Origin: Legionella longbeachae
Lineage (GTDB): Bacteria > Pseudomonadota > Gammaproteobacteria > Legionellales > Legionellaceae
Assembly: GCA_016191305.1 (NCBI GenBank)
Contig: JACPOX010000203.1
Span: 1 to 8,984 of the forward strand
Direction: 5' to 3'
DNA: 8,984 nt
Part shown: positions 1 to 7,696 of the stretch, in pieces
Position numbering within the stretch: position 1 is the stretch's first letter
Layout: the number at the start of each line of letters is the position of its first letter
Notes under the pieces: generated by a model
Database searches by the model: none
What the model saw: the letters and a program-made list of their open reading frames with translations, nothing else
What the model was told of the DNA's origin: nothing
Translations under genes and position numbers: made by a program

Positions 1-488
1 ATCCTAAAGAATGGAGTCATGCTTTAAATACAAATTTGAATGCAGCACTTTTTTTTCCACAAATGATGTACAATCAATTAACTAATGGTCGTGTTTTAAA
101 TATTGGATCAGGAGCTGCCTATTTTGCCATTAAAGGTTGGGCTGCATATTGTGTCTCTAAAGCAGCTTTATCCATGTTGACTAAATGTTGGCAATTGGAA
201 TCTGAATCCGTTGCCTTTGCTAATGTCATGCCAGGAATCATCGATACTGATATGCAGGCTATTGCTAGAAGTGATCTTAATCCTGCTACAGAACAGATGA
301 ATTTTTATAAGCGGTTAAAAGAGCATCATCGTTTGGTTTCATCTGAAACTGTTGCAGAATTTTTAACTTGGCTCTTATTGGATATAGATAAAGAAACTTA
401 TGTCTCAAAAGAATGGGATATATACGATACAGATCATCATAAAGCATGGCTTAACCCCCCTTATCAAGTTCTTCATTGGGATTTTTAA
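1..488 (+). CDS. Short-chain dehydrogenase/reductase (SDR), 5' end outside the window
   Basis: This is the C-terminal part of a classical SDR, an NAD(P)-dependent oxidoreductase of the cytoplasm. The frame is open from base 3, so the gene begins upstream; the TTG at 36 and ATGs further in are internal. The Rossmann-fold nucleotide motif (TGxxxGxG) is therefore not visible. What can be seen is the conserved Asn region ([10 protein letters not shown]), the catalytic Ser in NIGSGAA (codon at 108), and the YCVSK catalytic pair (Tyr codon at 147, Lys at 159), followed by [10 protein letters not shown], the usual 'PG..xT' segment after the active site. The GSGAA...GW..YC.SKAAL pattern resembles sepiapterin/benzil reductase-like SDRs, but the substrate cannot be set from sequence. 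The stop TAA (486-488) shares its last base with the hutI start, so the two are probably translationally coupled in one operon. A link to histidine breakdown is not implied by the family itself. Confidence 0.9.
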   Translation, partial: PKEWSHALNTNLNAALFFPQMMYNQLTNGRVLNIGSGAAYFAIKGWAAYCVSKAALSMLTKCWQLESESVAFANVMPGIIDTDMQAIARSDLNPATEQMNFYKRLKEHHRLVSSETVAEFLTWLLLDIDKETYVSKEWDIYDTDHHKAWLNPPYQVLHWDF

Positions 489-1729
489 TGTTTGCTTGTG
501 ATAAATTATTGCTGAATGCTACAACCATAGATGCCCAGGGCAAGCAATTACAGCACCAGGCTATTGCCATTAATAATGGCTTAATCGTGTGGTGTGGTAT
601 TCAAGATGAATTGCCTTCACAATTTCACGAAGCCCAGAGCAAAGAAGATTGCCAGGGGCAACTGATCACTCCAGGACTAATCGATTGTCACACCCATTTG
701 GTTTATGCAGGGCATCGATTTACAGAGTTCCAAATGAAATTAGATGGAGTCAGTTATGCTGAAATTGCTAAAGCTGGAGGAGGAATATTATCTACAGTAC
801 AACACACTCGAGCTGTTTCAGAGGATGAGTTACTGAAACAATCCTTACCAAGAATTCTTGCTTTACGCGATGAAGGGGTCACTACTGTTGAAATTAAATC
901 AGGTTACGGTTTGGATTTGCCTAATGAATTGAAAATGCTGCGTATTGCCAAACGCCTAGGTGAATTAACAGGTCTGAGAGTCAAAAAAACCTTTCTTGGA
1001 GCTCATGCCATCGGTCCTGAATTTAACGGAAACAGTCAAGCCTATGTTGACTTTGTTTGTCAGGAAATGTTGCCTGCTTTGCATGATACGGGTTTGGCAG
1101 ATGCTGTGGATGTATTTTGTGAATCCATCGCCTTTTCACTGAAGCAAACTGAACAAATTTTTACTGTCGCGCACAATTTGAATTTACCCATAAAATGTCA
1201 TGCAGAGCAATTATCCAATCTTGGAGCAAGTAAGTTGGCTTCAGCATTTGGCGCTTTATCCTGTGATCATTTAGAATTTCTAGATGTCAAGGGAGCTTAT
1301 GCAATGGCAGAGGCAAATTCCATAGCTGTCTTGCTCCCAGGTGCTTATTATTTTTTGCGTGAAAAGCATAAACCTCCTGTAGAACTCTTGCGCCAAGCTG
1401 GAGTACATATGGCTGTTGCTACTGACTGTAATCCAGGATCATCACCAACTACGTCTTTACGTTTGATGATGAGTATGGCCTGTCAGTTTTTTTTATTGTC
1501 TGTGCCTGAAGTTTTGGCAGCAGTAACCAGTCATGCAGCCAAAGCATTAGGAATACAAAATGAAGTGGGTATGATTGCTTCTGGCATGATTGCTGATTTG
1601 GTCTTGTGGTCTGTCTCTGATAGCGCTGCTCTTTGTTATTATTTTGCTTATCCTTTACCACATCGAACGATGATTGCTGGGGAATGGGTTGCTACTAAGG
1701 ATACTAGTCTAGGAATAAAAATATGTTGA
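488..1729 (+). CDS. hutI: Imidazolonepropionase HutI
   Basis: HutI hydrolyses 4-imidazolone-5-propanoate to N-formimidoyl-L-glutamate, the third step of histidine degradation, in the cytoplasm. The 413-residue length fits the family. It is an amidohydrolase-fold metalloenzyme and all expected ligands are present: HTH (His68, His70), His238 in KCHAEQLS, and Asp313 in [11 protein letters not shown]. The substrate-site segment EIKSGYG (135-141), His173 in [10 protein letters not shown] and His261 in SCDHLEF are also there. I chose the ATG at 488, which gives [11 protein letters not shown] as I recall for Legionella HutI; a TTG at 476 would add four residues but has no better ribosome site. The GGGA at 478-481 is a modest Shine-Dalgarno, and the start overlaps the preceding stop (TAATG), suggesting reinitiation. 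No other hut gene (hutH, hutU, hutG) lies in the window, so the pathway is split or extends upstream. Confidence 0.97.
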   Translation: MFACDKLLLNATTIDAQGKQLQHQAIAINNGLIVWCGIQDELPSQFHEAQSKEDCQGQLITPGLIDCHTHLVYAGHRFTEFQMKLDGVSYAEIAKAGGGILSTVQHTRAVSEDELLKQSLPRILALRDEGVTTVEIKSGYGLDLPNELKMLRIAKRLGELTGLRVKKTFLGAHAIGPEFNGNSQAYVDFVCQEMLPALHDTGLADAVDVFCESIAFSLKQTEQIFTVAHNLNLPIKCHAEQLSNLGASKLASAFGALSCDHLEFLDVKGAYAMAEANSIAVLLPGAYYFLREKHKPPVELLRQAGVHMAVATDCNPGSSPTTSLRLMMSMACQFFLLSVPEVLAAVTSHAAKALGIQNEVGMIASGMIADLVLWSVSDSAALCYYFAYPLPHRTMIAGEWVATKDTSLGIKIC

Positions 1730-1821
1730 AACCATTAAAAATAGTTTTATATTCAAGTTTTATGTCTCAACTTCCGGCTTTACTACATCCCGAAGTAGTA
1801 CATAACGTGTGGAGTTATTAA
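1723..1821 (+). CDS. Possible 32-codon small ORF linking hutI and the OPT transporter
   Basis: An ATG at 1723, overlapping the last seven bases of hutI, opens a 32-codon frame whose TAA (1819-1821) overlaps the transporter ATG as TAATG. An AGGA at 1711-1714, eight bases before the ATG, could serve as ribosome site. The peptide begins [13 protein letters not shown], basic then hydrophobic, somewhat like the start of a signal peptide or a small membrane peptide, and ends in VVHNVWSY. I do not recognise it. It could be a real small protein, a leader that carries ribosomes from hutI to the transporter start, the relic of a lost gene, or chance. The exact fit between the two neighbours is the main argument; there is no homology evidence. 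Confidence 0.3.
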   Translation: MLKPLKIVLYSSFMSQLPALLHPEVVHNVWSY

Positions 1822-3818
1822 TGGCCGATATCCCTTTTATAGCCTCAGATAAAAAAGTAGCTGAACTCACTTTTCGTGTCATTCTTCTTGCCATAATACT
1901 TACAGTATTGTTGGCAATGTCTAATGCATACCTTGCTTTGAAACTCGGGATTTTAACCTCAGCATCTATCCCCGCTGCAATTATTTCTATGGGTATTTTA
2001 CGGTTTTTTAAAAATTCCACAATCCTGGAAAATAATGCAGTACAAACAGCAGCCTCTGCGGGCGAGGCCGTGGCAGGGGGGATTGTTTATACTATTCCAG
2101 CACTAATTATTATCGGTTATTGGAATCATTTTGATTATATGACCAATTTTTTTATTGCTGTATGTGGTGGAGTTCTAGGCGTATTGTTTTCCATACCTTT
2201 ACGTCGCATTTTGGTCCATGATCAATCTTTAAAATTTCCAGAAGGGCGCGCGATTGCAGAAGTATTAAAATCATCGGTTGAAAAAACAGGGATTAAAGAC
2301 ATCCTGGTTGGTGGTGCAGTAGGTAGTCTCATCGAATTATTCCAAACTGGGTTCAAGCTTATTGCTAATAGTTGGGGATATTGGTTTGTTGTCAAACGTT
2401 CTCTATTTGGTTTAGGAGCCGGCTTTTCAGCAACTATGATCGGTGCCGGATATCTTGTTGGACACGATATGGCGATCAGTATTTTTTTAGGCGCGGTAAT
2501 TTCATGGTTAATTGCATTGCCAGTAGTTAGTCAATTTTATCCTGAGTTTATAAATAATTATCCAGCAGAACAAGCTGCTTCCTTTTTATGGAATAGCGAA
2601 ATGCGCTATTTAGGCATAGGTGCTATGTTGTTTGCGGGCATCTGGACTTTTTTAAAATTAATTAAACCATTATCCAAAAGCATCAAGACATCACTCAAAT
2701 CCTTTATGGCTAAAAGTAATGTTAGTGCTCAATTACCTCGCGTCGATAGAGATATACCATTGCCTTATATATTGATAGGAACAGGTGCAATGGCTGCAAT
2801 ATTGTTCCTATTTTTTCAGCTTGAATTGCCATTAGCGCAAGTGGGTTTAGATAATGAATATTCGCCTACCTTAGTCTTTTTGGGGGTACTTTATGTTCTG
2901 TTTATTGGATTTATTTTTTCGGTAATAACTGCTTACTTTTCAGGTATGGTAGGAGTTACTGCAAGCCCTGGAAGTTCTGTTGTTATTTCAGGAATGCTTT
3001 TTGCAGCATGGTTATTATTGGTGGCCATTGATCATTTGTTGCCATTACCATTAAATACAGAACAAATTCAAGCCGCAGAAGCAATCACGATTATGATTGG
3101 GGCTGTAGTGACGGGTATCGCGGCAATTGCAAATGATAATACCCAAGATTTAAAAGTTGGGCAATTAGTTGGAGCAACTCCCTGGAAGCAACAATTGATG
3201 TTACTGCTTGGGGTAGTGATTTCTTCTTTGGTTATTCCTCCAGTAATGCAATTGTTGTTTGATGTGTATGGCATCGCCGGAGTAATGCCTCACCCTGGCA
3301 TGGATATCAGTCAATCTTTGCCAGCCCCAACCGCGGCATTAATGGCGGCTATCACTGAAGCTGTTTTTCGAAATTCATTGCCTTGGGTTATGATGTTGAT
3401 TGGTTCTGCTATTATCCTAATTATTATATACCTGAATCATTTATTGCAAATAAAACGCTATTTAAATTTATCTATTTTAGGGATAGCTATAGGAATGTAC
3501 TTACCCCTTGCGTCTTCTTTTCCATTGTTTATTGGTGGAATGATTGCCTTATTTGTGGAAAAAAGGTTGAAACAAAAAAAGGTGATCAAAGAAGAAATAT
3601 CACTTCGAAAGCAAAGAGGAACATTAATAGCATGTGGTTTGGTTGCCGGTTCAGCAATTATGGATGTATTACTTGCAATCCCTTTTTCTATTATGCACAG
3701 TCCTGATGCTTTGCAATTAGCGGGAGTAACTTGGAAAACAACAGGGGTTTATTTAGGTATCTTGTCTACTTTTGCCCTGGGATGGTGGATTAATCGCAGA
3801 GTTTGCTCTAAAAATTAA
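1821..3818 (+). CDS. OPT-family oligopeptide transporter
   Basis: This is a 665-residue polytopic inner-membrane protein of the OPT (oligopeptide transporter) superfamily, expected to import peptides or related substrates with protons. Hydrophobic segments run almost throughout, roughly 14-16 of them, with one hydrophilic stretch around residues 285-312. Family-type motifs are NAYLALKLG (35-43) in the first membrane segment, SAGEAVAGG (79-87), KFPEGRA (138-144), SGMVGVTASPGSS (374-386), and the ANDNTQDLKVGQLVGATP region (from 437). The length matches bacterial OPT proteins. I chose the ATG at 1821 because a good Shine-Dalgarno, GGAG at 1811-1814, sits six bases upstream; an in-frame GTG at 1809 would itself overlap that site. 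The gene follows hutI by 91 bases on the same strand and is probably co-transcribed. Peptide import beside histidine catabolism fits a bacterium living on amino acids, but the actual substrate is unknown. Confidence 0.95.
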   Translation: MADIPFIASDKKVAELTFRVILLAIILTVLLAMSNAYLALKLGILTSASIPAAIISMGILRFFKNSTILENNAVQTAASAGEAVAGGIVYTIPALIIIGYWNHFDYMTNFFIAVCGGVLGVLFSIPLRRILVHDQSLKFPEGRAIAEVLKSSVEKTGIKDILVGGAVGSLIELFQTGFKLIANSWGYWFVVKRSLFGLGAGFSATMIGAGYLVGHDMAISIFLGAVISWLIALPVVSQFYPEFINNYPAEQAASFLWNSEMRYLGIGAMLFAGIWTFLKLIKPLSKSIKTSLKSFMAKSNVSAQLPRVDRDIPLPYILIGTGAMAAILFLFFQLELPLAQVGLDNEYSPTLVFLGVLYVLFIGFIFSVITAYFSGMVGVTASPGSSVVISGMLFAAWLLLVAIDHLLPLPLNTEQIQAAEAITIMIGAVVTGIAAIANDNTQDLKVGQLVGATPWKQQLMLLLGVVISSLVIPPVMQLLFDVYGIAGVMPHPGMDISQSLPAPTAALMAAITEAVFRNSLPWVMMLIGSAIILIIIYLNHLLQIKRYLNLSILGIAIGMYLPLASSFPLFIGGMIALFVEKRLKQKKVIKEEISLRKQRGTLIACGLVAGSAIMDVLLAIPFSIMHSPDALQLAGVTWKTTGVYLGILSTFALGWWINRRVCSKN

Positions 3819-3833
3819 TTGACTAGTCATAGT

Positions 3834-3872
3834 AATGGCCCTCTAAATTTCGATGAATCTAGAAGGGCCATT
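3834..3872 (+). terminator. Imperfect hairpin after the OPT gene, possible terminator
   Basis: Fifteen bases past the transporter stop, AATGGCCCT (3834-3842) pairs perfectly with AGGGCCATT (3864-3872). The arms continue inward with small bulges (CTAAATTTC against GAATCTAG) to a tight GAT loop. The trailing sequence is only TTCTTC, so a strong intrinsic terminator is not shown. It may end the + strand operon, or be an inverted-repeat relic, because it also overlaps the 3' end of the relic frame on the other strand. Confidence 0.45.
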
Positions 3873-3941
3873 CTTCACTGCATAGTACTCTTGATCTTTC
3901 TTTATTTTTTCTGAAAAAAATAGTCCAAATTTGTCTTGCAA
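3843..3941 (-). pseudogene. Relic of a paralogue of the downstream CaaX-ending gene
   Basis: Read on the - strand from 3941, the 22 codons down to 3876 resemble the first 22 codons of the gene at 4245-4859. About 50 of 66 bases and 15 of 22 residues agree, including GLF, SE and the block KKDQEYYAV. Several differences are synonymous (GAT/GAC, GCA/GCT, GTG/GTA, GGA/GGT), which suggests that the copies once diverged as coding sequence. The copy has TTG where the neighbour has ATG, no visible Shine-Dalgarno, and ends ten codons later inside the hairpin at 3834-3872. The frame is also open upstream to an ATG at 4100, but that start lies inside the fold-back element, so an 85-residue protein from it would be a chimera and I doubt it. 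Best read as a truncated duplicate. Confidence 0.5.
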
Positions 3942-3959
3942 TACGCTAGTGGAAATAGC

Positions 3960-4002
3960 AGACGAATACTTGTCTGTTTTGCGGACAGCGAGTAAATCGT
4001 CT
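3960..4002. repeat. Small imperfect stem-loop
   Basis: AGACGA (3960-3965) pairs with TCGTCT (3997-4002). Inside it, TACT pairs with AGTA and CTGT (3974-3977) with ACAG (3985-3988), leaving a short loop around TTTGCGG. It lies between the relic and the fold-back element and may belong to the same repetitive insertion. No function is evident. Confidence 0.4.
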
Positions 4003-4050
4003 ATGACTAAAAAACTAAAAAGATACTTGTTTAGACGTTTAGGTAATTTT

Positions 4051-4191
4051 TGAAATATATAGCGCCGCCCACTTAGCTTTATACTTTGTTGCAAGTTCAT
4101 TTAAGTTCGGTCATGTACTTATGTACACTCTCTCACTTAAATGAACTTGCGCCTCGTCTAAAACTAAGTGGGGGACGCTATATTATTTTCA
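4051..4191. repeat. Fold-back (MITE-like) element of about 140 bases with long inverted arms
   Basis: Two arms of about 56 bases are inverted copies around a 28-base loop (4107-4134). From the inside out: a 16-bp perfect pairing, 4091-4106 (GCAAGTTCATTTAAGT) with 4135-4150; a weaker stretch of about 14 bases; then 4057-4076 with 4164-4183, identical at 18 of 20 positions (ATATAGCG and CCCACTTAG blocks); and an outer TGAAA (4051-4055) with TTTCA (4187-4191) after a small bulge. The loop itself has TGTAC/GTACA. No transposase is encoded and I see no clear target-site duplication. It could be a non-autonomous insertion element, a dispersed genomic repeat, or a large bidirectional transcription stop between convergent genes. 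The structure is directly visible; its class is inference. Confidence 0.75.
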
Positions 4192-4244
4192 GTCAGGCCC
4201 TTATTATTATTTTGTTCTTTCATGATCTGCCTTAAGTACTCTGA

Positions 4245-4859
4245 TTACATAAAAGTGCATGATGATAATTCTGTGTCATTATTTTTGTGCTCGAATCCCG
4301 GCCAGATAATGCCGTTATGTTCACGATAGCTATAAATATTAATCAACTCAATATCAGTAAAACTGGCTATTAATAATTTCTTTGGTTTGATATGTGATTT
4401 TTCTGGAGAGGGAGAGATCTGGTTGAATATTTTCATTTTTTCTTCCATGAGTTTTTTGTTGCCTTGACGCTTTGCCTCGTGGTATTCATTGAGCGTTTGG
4501 TCTTGTTTGTTATGAAGATCTCGATCTCTAGAAAAATAATTCATTGGTATGAGAAGATCTTCATCCTTATTGATGGAAATTTTTGCAATGACTCTTTGTT
4601 CAACAGGACAAGACTCTCTATAAGTGTTATGTACAAATTGTGATGCTTCTTCATAAGTATGGAATAGATAAAAATATTCTGATCCAAAAACGGTTGAAAT
4701 TTGCTTTTGTATTATTCTTTCTTTTATTTCATTTTGAGTTTTTTCAGATAATTTATATGGGCAGTATCCTTGAGTTTGAAAAAACAGGCTACTTACAGCA
4801 TAGTACTCTTGGTCTTTTTTTGCTGCTTCTGATTTAAATAGACCATATTTTTCTTTCAT
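4245..4859 (-). CDS. Hypothetical protein with C-terminal CaaX-like box (candidate effector)
   Basis: I do not recognise this 204-residue protein. The start is the ATG at 4857-4859, with a strong Shine-Dalgarno AAGGAG (4867-4872 on this strand) seven bases upstream. It has no signal peptide or membrane segment. Residues 1-22 (MKEKYGLF...KKDQEYYAV) are repeated in the relic at 3876-3941. Residues about 113-147 are highly charged and probably helical (EYHEAKRQ, KKLMEEKMK). The last four residues are CTFM, with Cys201 in the position of a prenylated cysteine and Met as terminal residue, the type favoured by farnesyltransferase. Legionella is known to secrete prenylated effectors through Dot/Icm, so an effector role is plausible but unproven; four residues can match by chance, and no polybasic stretch precedes the box. 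The gene starts 18 bases after valS on the same strand and may be co-transcribed with it. Confidence 0.75.
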   Translation of the reverse strand: MKEKYGLFKSEAAKKDQEYYAVSSLFFQTQGYCPYKLSEKTQNEIKERIIQKQISTVFGSEYFYLFHTYEEASQFVHNTYRESCPVEQRVIAKISINKDEDLLIPMNYFSRDRDLHNKQDQTLNEYHEAKRQGNKKLMEEKMKIFNQISPSPEKSHIKPKKLLIASFTDIELINIYSYREHNGIIWPGFEHKNNDTELSSCTFM

Positions 4860-4866
4860 AATTATA

Positions 4867-4872
4867 CTCCTT
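4867..4872 (-). promoter_or_regulatory. Strong ribosome binding site of the CaaX-ending gene
   Basis: AAGGAG on the - strand lies within the 18-base gap between the valS stop and the ATG at 4857-4859, seven bases from that ATG. It settles the start and argues that this gene is really translated even though it follows a housekeeping gene so closely. Confidence 0.75.
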
Positions 4873-4877
4873 TAATA

Positions 4878-7624
4878 TTACAACGTTTCAATTCGGTTTT
4901 TATTTTGAAGTAACTTTTCTTTGGTGTGCTGAGCTAGAGCTAATTTTTCTTGCTCTTTAGCAATAATTTCTGCGGGTGCTTTATCAGTAAATTTAGGATT
5001 ATTCAGTTTGCCTTCTGCAAGACTAATGTCTTTATCCAACTTAGCTAACTCTTTTGATAAACGCGCCAATTCTGATTCTTTGTCGATTAAACCTGCCATA
5101 GGTATGAATAATTCAACTTCACCTAGCACAGAAGTTGCTGAGACAGGTACTGCTTCATCCGTGTCCAGGTAATTAATAATGCTTAATTTACTCATAGTTT
5201 TTAAAGTGTGCTGATATTTTTCTACTCGCTCTTTAAGTATTGGAGTAATGTTTCGAATATAAAGAGGAATAAGTTTGGCTGGAGAAATGGACATTTCACT
5301 GCGTATAGTACGTATTGCCTGAATGGCAGACTTCAACCACTCCAATTCTTCTTCAATAGTGTCATTGATAAATTCATTATTTACTTGCGGATAGGTGCTG
5401 ATCATAATGCTTGTACCATTCTCACTAGTTAATTTTGAGGTTCGTCGCCAAATTTCTTCTGTAATGAACGGCATTAATGGATGGAGCATTTTGAGGATCT
5501 GATCCAGTACATGGATTAGGGTTCTACGTGTTCCTCTTTTTAAAGCAGCGAGGGCATGTTCATCTTGCAATATAGGCTTGGATAATTCCAGGTACCAATC
5601 ACAGTATTCATGCCAAACAAATTCATAAATTGTGTTGGATAACAAATCGAATCTGTAGGTTTCGAAATAATGATGAACTCTACTTATTGTGCGTTGCAAA
5701 CGCGATAAAATCCATTGATCGGCAGGACTGTATTGAAATGCACCATCACCGAAGTCAATTTGCTCTTCATCTGTATTAAGTAATACATAACGCGCCGCAT
5801 TCCAAAGTTTATTGCAAAAATTGCGATAACCTTCTACTCGACCTATATCAAAACGTACATTACGACCGGTTGAGGCAAGAGAACAATAAGTAAATCTTAA
5901 GGCATCTGTTCCATAGGCACTAATGCCCTCAGGGAACTCTTTGCGAGTGGCTTTAATAATTTTATCCCGCACTGATTGCAACATAAGGTTCGAAGTGCGT
6001 TTTGCTACCAAAGATTCAAGATCAATTCCATCAATAATGTCTAATGGATCAAGAACGTTCCCTTTAGATTTAGACATTTTATGTCCTTCACTATCGCGGA
6101 TTAATCCAGTAATAAAAACTTCTTTAAAGGGAATTTTTCCAGTAAATTTTAAGCCCATCATAATCATGCGAGCAACCCAGAAAAAGATAATATCAAAACC
6201 GGTAACAAGTACAGAAGTAGGGTAGAATTGTTCCAGTTCAGGAGTTCGTTCAGGCCAGCCTAAAGTTGAAAAAGGCCAAAGAGCTGAAGAAAACCAGGTA
6301 TCTAGAACATCTTCATCCTGTTTAAGGACAGTAGCTTCTTTAATTTTATATTTAAAACGTACATCATTTTCGCTATAGCCTACATATACATTACCATTGC
6401 TGTCATACCATGCAATAGCTGACGACTGATACACCAATCCTCAATATTGTCCATCCATTGAAAATAAGTTTTGCTCCAGCTCTCAGGGATAAAACGAATT
6501 TCACCATTTTTAACTGCGTTGATTGCTGGTTCTGCCAAAGGTTGAGTTTTGACATACCATTGATCGGTTAATAATGGTTCAATAATGACATGCGATTTTT
6601 CGCCTCGTGGAACTTTTAATTTATGAGGTTCGGTTTTAACCAGTAAGCCGGCTGTATCGAGATCTTTGATGATTTGTTCTCTAGCTACAAATCGATCCAT
6701 GCCTTGATATTTTAATGGAGCATTTTTATTGATAGATGCTTTTTTTGTTAATATATTGATAATAGGTAATTCATGGCGTTTACCTATTTCGTGATCATTA
6801 AAATCATGCGCAGGTGTAATTTTTACGCAACCGCTGGCAAAATCTTTATCAACATATTCATCGGCAATAATAGGAATGGTTCTATCACAAAGAGGTAGTT
6901 GAAGCTGTTGTCCAATAAGATGTTTGAAACGTACATCCTCTGGATGTACGGCAACAGCTACGTCTCCTAATAAAGTTTCAGGACGAGTGGTTGCAACAAC
7001 AAGGGATTCACCTGAATTAGCAACAGGATAACGAATGTGCCAGAGAAAACCATCTTCTTCTTCAGAAAGTACTTCAAGATCAGATACCGCTGTGCCTAAT
7101 TTAGGATCCCAATTGACTAGACGTGTACCACGATAAATAAGTCCTTCATCATAGAGTTGGACAAATACTTTTTGTACAGCAGCAGATAATCCTTCATCCA
7201 TAGTAAATCGCTCGCGGCTCCAGTCTACTGATGTACCTAAGCGCCTCATTTGCTGCGTTATCGTATTACCTGATTCATTTTTCCAATGCCAAACACGTTC
7301 CAAAAATTCTTCACGCGTAAGTTCTTTTCTAGATACTCCTGAGGCTTCAAGTTGCCGCTCTACGACTAGTTGGGTTGAAATACCCGCATGGTCAGTTCCC
7401 GGCTGCCAGAGGGTTCTATCCCCTGACATGCGGTGATAACGCGTTAGAGCGTCCATTATGGTATGCTGAAAACCATGTCCCATATGTAAGCTACCAGTGA
7501 CATTGGGAGGGGGGAGCATAATACAAAATCTTTTTCCGTCACCTTGAGGTTGGAAGTAATGATGATTTTCCCAATCCTTATAACGAGCACTTTCAATTGC
7601 TTCAGGGGAGTAGACTTTATCCAT
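4878..7624 (-). pseudogene. valS: Valyl-tRNA synthetase, frameshifted by an internal deletion
   Basis: ValS charges tRNA-Val with valine and edits mischarged threonine; it is a cytoplasmic class Ia synthetase and normally essential. Both halves are well preserved. The N-terminal part starts at ATG 7622-7624 ([11 protein letters not shown]) and carries the ATP-site motif HMGH (residues 47-50, after PPPNVTGSL), the editing-domain [10 protein letters not shown] segment, and DWCISRQL at residue 403. There the frame breaks and, as read, ends at a TAG at 6380-6382 after 11 foreign residues. The other frame resumes at 6413 with [12 protein letters not shown] and continues through DEDVLDTWFSS, KMSKS (6066-6080), the anticodon-binding domain and a C-terminal charged coiled coil to the stop at 4878-4880. 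The missing piece is WWGHRIP, seven conserved residues represented by only two bases, so about 19 bases are lost. Restored, the protein would be 921 residues, the expected size. An in-frame ATG at 7658-7660 would add 12 residues that do not look like ValS. Confidence 0.95.
6413..6416 (-). other. valS: Deletion junction in valS
   Basis: On the - strand, CGT CAG CTA (Arg-Gln-Leu, ending at 6416) is followed by TT and then GCA TGG TAT GAC (Ala-Trp-Tyr-Asp, from 6413). The family has Trp-Trp-Gly-His-Arg-Ile-Pro between Leu and Ala. That is 21 bases replaced by 2, a net loss of 19 and a frame change. This is too large to be a homopolymer miscall, and a ribosomal frameshift could not restore the missing residues. 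Confidence 0.85.
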
Positions 7625-7696
7625 GATTAAACCTGTACTAATAAACGTAAAAGCGGGCATGTTATCACAGTTTCGAACATAAGTTGAGGCAATAAT

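Larger units (their letters stand above)
3819..4244. other. Gene-poor region between convergent operons, rich in inverted repeats
   Basis: No intact gene is supported here. The region holds, in order, the hairpin at 3834-3872, the 22-codon relic, a stem-loop at 3960-4002, a fold-back element at 4051-4191, and about 50 unremarkable AT-rich bases before the end of the 204-codon gene. Transcription enters from both sides, from the OPT gene on + and the valS-linked gene on -, so any of the hairpins could also help to stop it. Confidence 0.7.

Noticed and set aside
36..38. TTG at 36 as the true start of the SDR gene
   Set aside because: The frame is open upstream with SDR-like sequence, and the nucleotide-binding half would be missing; the gene is cut by the window edge.
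476..487. TTG start for hutI four codons upstream
   Set aside because: The ATG at 488 gives the familiar MFACD start and the TAATG overlap; the GGGA that could serve it lies between the two starts.
1449..1661. Open frames on the opposite strand of hutI, the OPT gene, valS and the RND gene
   Set aside because: They lie wholly within well-supported genes, have odd composition and no ribosome sites; they are shadows.
1781..1800. TACTAC/GTAGTA stem-loop before the OPT gene as a regulator
   Set aside because: Six AT-rich base pairs with an eight-base loop are easily expected by chance.
1809..1820. GTG start for the OPT transporter four codons upstream
   Set aside because: The GGAG ribosome site at 1811-1814 would lie inside the gene; it is correctly spaced for the ATG at 1821.
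3843..4100. Intact 85-codon gene
   Set aside because: Its start lies in an inverted-repeat arm, there is no ribosome site, and its end is a truncated copy of the neighbour; kept only as a relic.
6380..6437. Programmed ribosomal frameshift joining the two valS frames
   Set aside because: The two frames do overlap, but seven conserved residues are missing at the junction and no shift could restore them; a deletion explains the data better.
7625..7660. Upstream ATG at 7658-7660 as valS start
   Set aside because: The 12 extra residues do not resemble the family, while [11 protein letters not shown] does.
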